From contig ML991870.1 in NCBI GenBank assembly GCA_010094025.1, forward strand, positions 1 through 64,000: DNA of 64,000 bases, in the 5' to 3' direction. Position numbers and translations under genes: made by a program. The notes below the pieces were generated by a model, which was given only the letters and a program-made list of their open reading frames with translations, was not told where the DNA came from and searched no databases. The stretch is from Viridothelium virens. Its lineage: Eukaryota; Ascomycota; Dothideomycetes; Trypetheliales; Trypetheliaceae. Shown one piece after another: positions 56,782 to 64,000 of the stretch. Position 1 is the first letter of the stretch; each line of letters begins with the position of its first letter.

Positions 56782-59700
56782 TGTGCGTACAAGAGACGTC
56801 TGGCTGACGGGAACGGACTAATATAGATTAAGCGCGAGAATCATGAACAGGCACGAAAGGAAGATGGTTAGCCCTAAAAGACGGTTGAAGCATATTTAAC
56901 GGAATACTCTTGCGAATTTCATGGTTCTGGGTCACGGTTCCACCGGAAAACAGTGGCGCTGCCCAATAGCTAGCCAAATACTAGGGACGACTCCTGCGTC
57001 TGCTTTCTCAAGCCCGTGCCTCGAATAGATTGCTTTGCATGAACTTTCATGTGCCACTGTCATGCCAGAGCTGCAGCAGCTGATAAGAAAGTTTCCCACA
57101 TCGGTCACTCCATCAAGGGGTGCAACCCCAACTGTCGGTGAGACCCACCAATTGAGGTACTACTCTACAATAACGAAGTTCCAGTATCGGGTAAAACATC
57201 CACTTAGGCTCTCATTAACCGTCTTCCAAAAGTCATCGTGGAACCCCTGGATATATCATATTCAACATTATGAGCGCTATCAAGATTAGCAAGCCTTCTC
57301 AGAATTGTATTTCTTCTTTTCAGCCCTGGCAATCTGTTAATGCAGCAGTTTGTCTGCATTAAGAACCCCTCATTTGCCTCGTCGGCAGAGCCGCGATTGG
57401 CTTTAAAAACATTTGCAGAATCGGAGGCACTTCAAGGCGAGTCAAAGCCCTGACTAACGCCTAGGTTTGTAGTTAGGTCCTCCCAGCTGCTTGTATCAGC
57501 AAGCTATAAACATTCAGATGTGGAACAGTTCGGACTTGAATTCACTTCATGTTAATTCTCACACTTTCAGTACACGTCCATTACCGATCGAAACTAAGTC
57601 GAGGCCCATCCAGCAGGCAGGAAAACATTGAGCTGAAAAGTCAAGCTCAGGCATAGAGTCAACAGTGAAGATGTCAAAATACCAAAGTTGCGACCTACTT
57701 TCGCCCACTCAACTCACCCATGATTCGGGGAACTGAGATCTTTGCTTGCTGCACGACATGGCTTTTGGCCTAGGATGACAAGATCAGGTAGCCTAAATGT
57801 CCCCTTACGAGTACTTTTGAAGTCGTGCAAAGTTAGGAGGCATAAAATTTTGGATTTCGTATAAGTGTCGTTGGATCGTGACTTCCAAACGCTGAGGCCA
57901 GAATTACTGAGTTCGCTTGTCGAGAACTTCGCACTCATGGGAATGAGTCATCCAAATTCTAGGGGCGAATTGTCAAGATATGTGACTACCTTCACAATGT
58001 CGATTTGACGCTTCGTAAATCAAGGAAGGGAATTTGCCAGGAGATCGCACCAATCGTGAAAATAATATCACATGAGAAGGAAGCCCACCTCGACGGTAAG
58101 GAGCTTCTATCGAAGCGTGCTGGGATACTCGGACTGGCTTACAAGCAATTTTTATTGACATGTGGGCGTTAGAATGGATCATTCGACCTTGGTCATGAAA
58201 CCGAGTCATTTATCATTTGGTGGATGTAAATTTTTACTCTTCATTGCAAATGGCGATTGGCCAGTAATGAAGATGAGCGGGGACAAGATAAATATCAATT
58301 TGACAGTGCAAAATGGCTCTCAATTCGCCTATCACAAGCATATGGCAAAGAGGAGAGCGCAGATAAGCCTTGTCTATCGAAAGAGAGGGGGACTTAGCTT
58401 ACAGCCGATTTGTGGTGAGGCCTTTATATGTGACTAATATGCTAATAGAGGATGTCGTTTGTTGCAATTGTGCCTAAGGTAAGGGTGGATGCTGTAGCGC
58501 GTACCTGGCCGCCAGTCGCGATGACGTCGAGCTCCGCCGGCAAACCCGTGCTATCGGGGTGATCTCCGGATGCTGAAGGGCATCGCTAAGTAACTTCGTG
58601 CTGCTGACTTGCATCGCTAATCTCATGCCGCCAAAGCCTACAATCAGCCTTATTGGGCGGAGATCAGTGGGCTGAATCAAGGTCATAAGCATTGCATGAG
58701 CTGTAATCTGCATGGACGCCATCATCGTGGTCGGAGTGGATGCGATAGAGGGTCCTTCGTATTCGGCGCTTAAGTTCTGCATATTCATCATGGTTCTGGG
58801 ACGGCACTGATGGGGTAGCCGAGAGGGTCCAGCTGCAACTCTAACACACATCTCATTGCTATCCTTTGTGAACTCAAGAGCGGTGTGCGTTCAATCTTTA
58901 CTAGCGACAGGCATTGCTGCAGGCAATCCATTTGAGGTTTTTGGCGCAGGCGCTGTAAGGAGCGAGACCATGTTCCACCTTACCATATCGCAGCTGACAG
59001 CCATCCGCAATGTACGGCCATAGATCATTGCTCCGAAGATACCAGTGCTGCACGACTAGGATCCAAATTATGACCACTCCAGACTGACTAGGCGACTGGA
59101 CGACTAGTACGCTTGCATGCTCGCAGTGAAGCCAACGATATAGCTCAAAAACGTGCTGCTACCACCTTCTGAACTCGACTCTACAGATCAATGGCGTTCA
59201 GTAGTGTTGGGGGTGAATTGTTGTGTGTTACATGAAACAAAGTCTGCAGACAGCAGATGAAGTAGCCATAGGTATACACTACGATAGTACAAACAAAGTA
59301 ACACCTATCCCCTGACCGCAGAACTATCCATCTCCTCAGAGGCAGCTTCCATCCAACAGAAATAACGCTTACTATTCAGAAACATAGCAATTTCGTATCC
59401 TGACTGCTCATGAGCTGGGTCCCTTTTCTCGATTTTCAGAGACAGGATTTGACTTACGATCTGTATTTCATGCGGTGCAATGAAATACCCATAGATTCGA
59501 CATCCCATTCCCGCTGTTCAACCGTCGAAATCCCACAATATACCTCTCTGTGTGAGTCCTTGATGATCCCATCAATAGATTACGGTTTGCTATTGCAAAA
59601 GTCATCGATTCTAAGAAGCGCCCCCTTAAGTTCAAAGTGGAAGGCGTTTGCACTTTCCGTCTCGGTCCAGACTGAGTTGAAACCGGTCAAAATTAGAGCG

Positions 59701-60917
59701 AGCAGCATTGGTAGGAGCATGATCGTAATCTGCCCAGGACGGACGATGCACTTGCGAACCTCAGGTATCCGCCTCTTTCTCTTTGATAGCATTGATATTC
59801 GTGGTGCACAGTTCCACAGGATCCATGGCTAAGCGTGATCATGAGAGCGTTTGCAAGATTTGAGGCCTTAAGTAAAGTGAGATTGGCATATTCTAGACAG
59901 ATCAGTGTGAGATAGGGAACTCGAGTAGGCATGGACTCTTTTCATTGATATGATATCGCTCTAAGTATGGTTCACTTACCCACGAGTTGTAGACACATCA
60001 CGTTGCACTAATAACTCACAACATGGAGTTTCTAATCATTTTGATATTGCAGGATCGATCTTGAAGGCAAGGCTCAACCCAAGAGTACCGAGTAGGAAAG
60101 AAAGCGAAGTGGTAGGCTTAAAGGCGATGGATATGTGCGGATGGTTTCTGAAGCTACCTACTCTTATTATGATTAGTCTTAGAGATAGGAAGCACTAAGA
60201 GAAGCTATGATCGTATGTTAACCTGGTGGTACACGCCAACATTCACATACTGAAGTCCACTTTGTATTCTCCACTCAACAGTTCTCCAAGAAATATAGTA
60301 AGCTGTGGGGTTAAACATCATCGATATCGAGAAACATAGAAGTTCCGGTTCCCAAACCCCATTCCCATACCTCACTCGTCGTCTCGAAGATCGCGGTCGA
60401 TAAAGCTACGCGGATAATGTACTGCCTCCTGTTAGCATTGTCGGCATCCGCCACGAAGATTGTATCCAAAACGTTCCGCTTTGACTGCCATGTCATGACG
60501 ACAACGCGGGCAATAGTGCATATCAAATCACCTCTGCACGCCGCGGATGGAGCCTTGCATTAATGAGACCTACCAAGTGCTGGCTCGCAGTTCCAAGGCT
60601 GATCAGGGAGTAGTAGATAAGATCACTGAGCAGGTAAAGTATCCATGTGGCGTCTGTCGCGGAACTGAACCTGGCGACGCGGCCGATATTTCCTGCCTCG
60701 ATACGGTCGGGAGGGTCTCTGGTGCGAACACTAGGATATCGTTGAAGAAGTGAAGGTGGTTTCGATGCAGAAGTCACACATACGTTCTTTGTGAGCCAGG
60801 GAGCCCATATGGTCACCACACCGGGTCTGAGCCTTCGAAGTCTCCTGACTTATAAGTAGCAACCTCCCGCTAGTCCCTTACAGTTGATTCTCGTCGTCAA
60901 TCTTCGACTGATCCACC
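56782..60917. other. 4.1-kb interval without a supported gene
   Basis: Short frames on both strands, mostly under 130 codons. On the minus strand, frames at 60819-60523 and 60526-60311 abut in different phase and look more protein-like than the rest (for example WILYLLSDLIYYSLISLG). Another hydrophobic stretch, TIMLLPMLLALILTGF, lies at 59792-59580. None matches a family I know. They may be pieces of an unrecognised or decayed gene. Confidence 0.4.
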
Positions 60918-62249
60918 ATGCTCGATTTACTGCAACTCGACGAGAGACTGGTGGAAATTATCATCGAAATTTTGCCAGTCTCTGATCTTCTCCATGTCTG
61001 TCTCACTTGCCAAGGTCTCCTTCAACTGGGCCGCCAACGTTTGTTCAGGCACATCTTCCTTCACCATCACCAAAACCAAGAAGGCCAATCGTTTGTAAGG
61101 CCTATTATTCCATTAATGAAAACTCAACCAGACCTGGCATCGAAAGTACAAAAACTTGAACTGATGGGAACCAAACCGAAAACACCACGCACGGATGTAC
61201 AATACACAAAGCTTATATCATGTTGCAAGAATATAAAGTATCTGGGTCTGGGTTGGAATTTCAAGGGTCTTCCCATGGAGTTGGACCGGAGCTTCAGTCT
61301 GCTCCGAGAGATTAGGTTCCAGGAAAATCGCGACTATCCTGGCCGCAGAGCAGTGCAAGGTTCGTATAGTACGATGTTGCCTGCTCTTGTTCACCAGATT
61401 TTCCGGCTTCCTGCCATCGAGGAACTTCATATTTCTGTGCCCAACACACGGCTGCAGCCTATGACGTTTGGAAACCTCTCCCAAGCACCGACCCTGACGT
61501 CAATCACTCTGCAGGGAAGCCACGTGGATGAGGAACACATTGTGATGCTGCTCTCAAGTACCCCTCAGCTCAGAAAATTCGATTTCGATAGGGACGGCGA
61601 TTTCGTCAAGTACATCAGGGGTCCGCCCAGTAGACTTTCGCCGATGAAGCGTCTACATCAGGCTCTACTTCAAGTCTCCCGGACTCTCGAGGACCTAAAA
61701 CTGGCTCTGAATTGGGAGATCGAGGGTTGGCACAGTCATGATGGGGGGTGGACACTGGATTCAGAAACCCCCAAGGGAAGACTTGGTAGTATGAAGATTT
61801 TCGAGTCCCTGGTCCGTCTTGACGTTCCGATCGTGATGCTGCTTGGGTTTTCGCCAGCGCACGATCCCAGTCTAGGGGAAGTTCTACCACCTAACCTGCG
61901 CCACCTTTGCATCGCTAGCGATCTTTGCGAGTGGGCGACCTACAAGTGGACTGCACGTTTGTTCGATGACTATCTCCAGGGATGGGTACCGCATCTACGC
62001 ACGTACGCACCGTCACTCGAGCGCTTCAACCTTCGCGTCTTTACCAACTTCGACCGGGGGAAGAAAGCTTTTTGGACCGAGAGAACTCCTGATCATTTCT
62101 GTCGACTTTGTATAGCTGCTGGCCTCCAATGGGGGATCGAGTTCGTGGGTGGATATAGAGAAATAAGGAACTCATTAATGGTGGAGGAAGCAGGCGAGAC
62201 TCTATACCAAGGAGTATTAGAATTCAGGGGCCATCAACGCCCGTTATGA
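60918..62249 (+). CDS. F-box protein
   Basis: Single exon, 443 residues. The N-terminus LDERLVEIIIEILPVSDLLHVCLTCQ, read in the ATG frame from 60918 (MLDLLQLDERLVEIIIEI), has the L-P-x-L-hydrophobic helix pattern and the C-x-x-C-x-x-L of an F-box, which binds Skp1 in SCF ubiquitin ligases. The rest has scattered leucine-rich segments (KNIKYLGLGWN, LTSITLQGSHVDEEHIVMLL, RTLEDLKLALNW) that could form irregular repeats for substrate binding. F-box proteins of this type are numerous and fast-evolving in filamentous ascomycetes, so no substrate can be named. A TATA-like TTATAAGT lies near 60850. Confidence 0.82.
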   Translation: MLDLLQLDERLVEIIIEILPVSDLLHVCLTCQGLLQLGRQRLFRHIFLHHHQNQEGQSFVRPIIPLMKTQPDLASKVQKLELMGTKPKTPRTDVQYTKLISCCKNIKYLGLGWNFKGLPMELDRSFSLLREIRFQENRDYPGRRAVQGSYSTMLPALVHQIFRLPAIEELHISVPNTRLQPMTFGNLSQAPTLTSITLQGSHVDEEHIVMLLSSTPQLRKFDFDRDGDFVKYIRGPPSRLSPMKRLHQALLQVSRTLEDLKLALNWEIEGWHSHDGGWTLDSETPKGRLGSMKIFESLVRLDVPIVMLLGFSPAHDPSLGEVLPPNLRHLCIASDLCEWATYKWTARLFDDYLQGWVPHLRTYAPSLERFNLRVFTNFDRGKKAFWTERTPDHFCRLCIAAGLQWGIEFVGGYREIRNSLMVEEAGETLYQGVLEFRGHQRPL

Positions 62250-63182
62250 AACGGGGGGGCTCTCGGCTCGCGCAGGGCGGGAGTAGAACTGTCCTATCAT
62301 ATAGATGGTTTCCTTTCAATCCTTCGTTCTGTTCTTCTTCCTCTGTATCTAATTCTTTTAATCCCCTGAATTAAAGTTTATACGTCTAAACTTTTCTTGA
62401 GGCTCTCAAACCTTCGGACCTAAAGACAAATAACTGCATCAATAGTCCTTTAGATCCTGATGGCTCGTAAGTCTTGAGACACAATCACGCAATAGCAGCA
62501 ACATGGCAGATACCTTAGCCATGCAGGAGATTGAAGGTAGCAATATGTAAACCATAGACCAGAATTTCATTCATTGCCTCCCGCTTTGTTAGAAGGGGAA
62601 ATGGGATTGTTGGAAAGTTTTCGAGTACAAAATCGTTGGTTTCGTTCTCAAGCTATTGTCTGTGGGTTCTTAAATACTATTGAAGAGGTTCCTGACAGTG
62701 TGGATGTTGATATATTGGCCCCCTTCCTTGTCCTGAAGGGTCCAGGAGTCCAGGTTGAAGGCCATCTTCGACGGAGATAGTTCTTGCAAACCTGACAATA
62801 CTATGCCAAATAAGCGTAGGAGTCGTGGCTATCGTGGACTTTAGTGGAATTGACCAAGGCATCGAGTACTCTGTACTTCAGAGAACAATTAACGATGTTG
62901 TGGCTGTCGACGCTCTCCTGTTCAAAGACGCCTTTGTGGCTAGATAATGACGGTCAATCCACCCTGCTTCGATCATGGTTCCGCGTGATTTTCTATCGCA
63001 AGATTTGTACGAGGGATGTGTTTGCAGAAGTTCATTTCACTATCGGTCAATCATCTCACCGTCTCATCGGAGTGAAAGCTGGTGGAGACTTGATGCGCCG
63101 GCTGAAATTCGGGAATTTCCTTCACTCCACCCACCCAAGCCGCCAAAAAAAAAGCTCTTCTCAGTGATTCAGGCTTACAAAA
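62250..63182. other. Intergenic ahead of RRP15
   Basis: Only short frames (at most 107 codons) without motifs. The right end is the leader of RRP15. Confidence 0.45.
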
Positions 63183-64000
63183 ATGGCTGCGAGCGCGAGT
63201 AAAAGAATAAAAATCAGCGGAAGAGGTCGTGGTCAAAAGAACAAGGATTATCACAGTTCCAGCAGTGAAGAAGAGCAATCGGAGGGTTCCAATCAGAGGC
63301 ATGGTTTAAAGTCACAACAAAATGCAGGCGGGCCACAGCATACAAAAGAACCAAGTGAGAATTTAGATCGAGAATCCACAGAGTTTGATGAGGGAGAGGA
63401 AGATGAGGACGAGGATGAGGAAGAACGAGTAGGAATGGACGAGGACGTGGACGTGGAAACTGAAGCCACCGATATTTCGTCCGAGGCAGACGACTATTCA
63501 GATATTGGTGCAGCCATTCAAGGCGAGGGGAGGAAACGCAAGCGCAACGATCCAGATGCATTTGCAACCTCCATGTCAAAAATCCTTGGTTCCAAGCTCT
63601 CAACCTCCAAACGAGCAGATCCAGTCCTATCACGGAGCAAAGAGGCCTCTGACGCAAGGAAGCAGCTGACGGACACACGATTAGAGGCCCGCGCGAAGAC
63701 CAAGCTCCGTGATGAGAAAAGGGCGGCGCTTGAAAAAGGCAGGGTGAAAGATATTATGGGATTGCAGTCAACGGATACGTCTACGGCGGATATCGTCGAG
63801 GAAGAGAAAAGATTGAGAAAAACGGCACAGCGTGGTGTGATCAAGCTCTTCAATGCGGTGCGGGCGGCACAGATCAAGGGCGAGGAGGCAGCGAAAGAAG
63901 CACGTAACGCCGGCGTGGTAGGCATGAGCAATCGGGAAGAGCGGGTAAATGAGATGAGTAAAAAAGGGTTTTTGGAATTGATCGCTGCTGGTGGAAAAAA
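63183..64000 (+). CDS. RRP15: Ribosomal RNA-processing protein Rrp15 (runs off the window)
   Basis: The frame is open from the ATG at 63183 to the window edge, about 272 residues, with no stop reached. Rrp15 is a nucleolar protein needed for early 60S pre-ribosome maturation (27S pre-rRNA processing). The N-terminal part is basic then strongly acidic (EGEEDEDEDEEERVGMDED). The conserved Rrp15 domain starts at DPDAFATSMSKILGSKLS, goes on with RADPVLSRSKEASD and a long charged helix, and contains EKRLRKTAQRGVIKLFNAV, the best family signature, then REERVNEMSKKGFLELI. The C-terminal end lies outside the window. Confidence 0.93.
   Translation, partial: MAASASKRIKISGRGRGQKNKDYHSSSSEEEQSEGSNQRHGLKSQQNAGGPQHTKEPSENLDRESTEFDEGEEDEDEDEEERVGMDEDVDVETEATDISSEADDYSDIGAAIQGEGRKRKRNDPDAFATSMSKILGSKLSTSKRADPVLSRSKEASDARKQLTDTRLEARAKTKLRDEKRAALEKGRVKDIMGLQSTDTSTADIVEEEKRLRKTAQRGVIKLFNAVRAAQIKGEEAAKEARNAGVVGMSNREERVNEMSKKGFLELIAAGGK

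Noticed and set aside
1-64000. Search for a secondary-metabolite cluster or an antiviral-type system
   Set aside because: No polyketide or peptide synthase, terpene cyclase, or clustered tailoring enzymes; the FrnE-like, amine oxidase and Zn2Cys6 genes lie among unrelated housekeeping genes.

Overview
The window looks like nuclear DNA of a filamentous ascomycete (Pezizomycotina). Genes are separate transcription units on both strands, split by short GT-AG introns (mostly 48-140 nt). The best matches are fungal proteins: a CipC-like DUF3759 protein, a PRO1/ADV-1-like Zn2Cys6 regulator, Ape1, Sas2, Rco1, Glc8, Hem4, Cft2 and Rrp15. I cannot place the class with confidence. No tRNA, rRNA, CRISPR or intact mobile element was seen.

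Layout. 0.8-2.2 kb: unknown four-helix membrane protein (-). 3.4 kb: a stranded ankyrin-repeat scrap. 4.6-9.7 kb: Ape1 aminopeptidase, PP1 inhibitor-2 (Glc8) and an acyl-protein-thioesterase-like fold that lacks its serine, all on -. 10.3-10.8 kb: CipC-like protein (+). 12.0-15.7 kb: Syg1/XPR1 phosphate exporter (+), convergent with Ade13 (-, to 17.5 kb). 18.1-19.0 kb: glycine-rich WW-like protein (+), convergent with Sas2 MYST acetyltransferase (-). 21.1-23.8 kb: a nuclear-type acidic protein and Hem4 (-). Hem4 shares a 190-bp divergent promoter with a PA2G4/Ebp1-like protein (+, 24.0-25.6 kb). 26.4-30.0 kb: Rco1-like double-PHD protein (+). 35.1-36.8 kb: PRO1-like Zn2Cys6 regulator (-), alone in about 11.5 kb of otherwise gene-empty DNA. 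41.5-43.9 kb: two adjacent orphan genes (-). 44.9-47.9 kb: Cft2/CPSF100 (+). 48.3 kb: a proline-rich protein. 49.6-51.8 kb: peroxisomal copper amine oxidase. 52.4-53.2 kb: FrnE/DsbA-like protein, convergent with SRP54 (-). 55.3-56.8 kb: fungal rhodopsin-fold membrane protein (-). 60.9-62.2 kb: F-box protein (+). 63.2 kb to the edge: Rrp15, incomplete.

Most genes are housekeeping and do not form one pathway or a biosynthetic cluster. Themes are chromatin (Sas2, Rco1), RNA processing and ribosome assembly (Cft2, Rrp15, PA2G4), protein targeting (SRP54), phosphate and phosphatase control (Syg1, Glc8), and basic metabolism (Ade13, Hem4, amine oxidase). Exon boundaries were worked out by eye from splice consensus and reading phase; every multi-exon model given closes in frame. 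The parts that stay unexplained are the orphan pair at 41.5-43.9 kb, the unusually long gene-free intervals around the Zn2Cys6 gene, and 56.8-60.9 kb.
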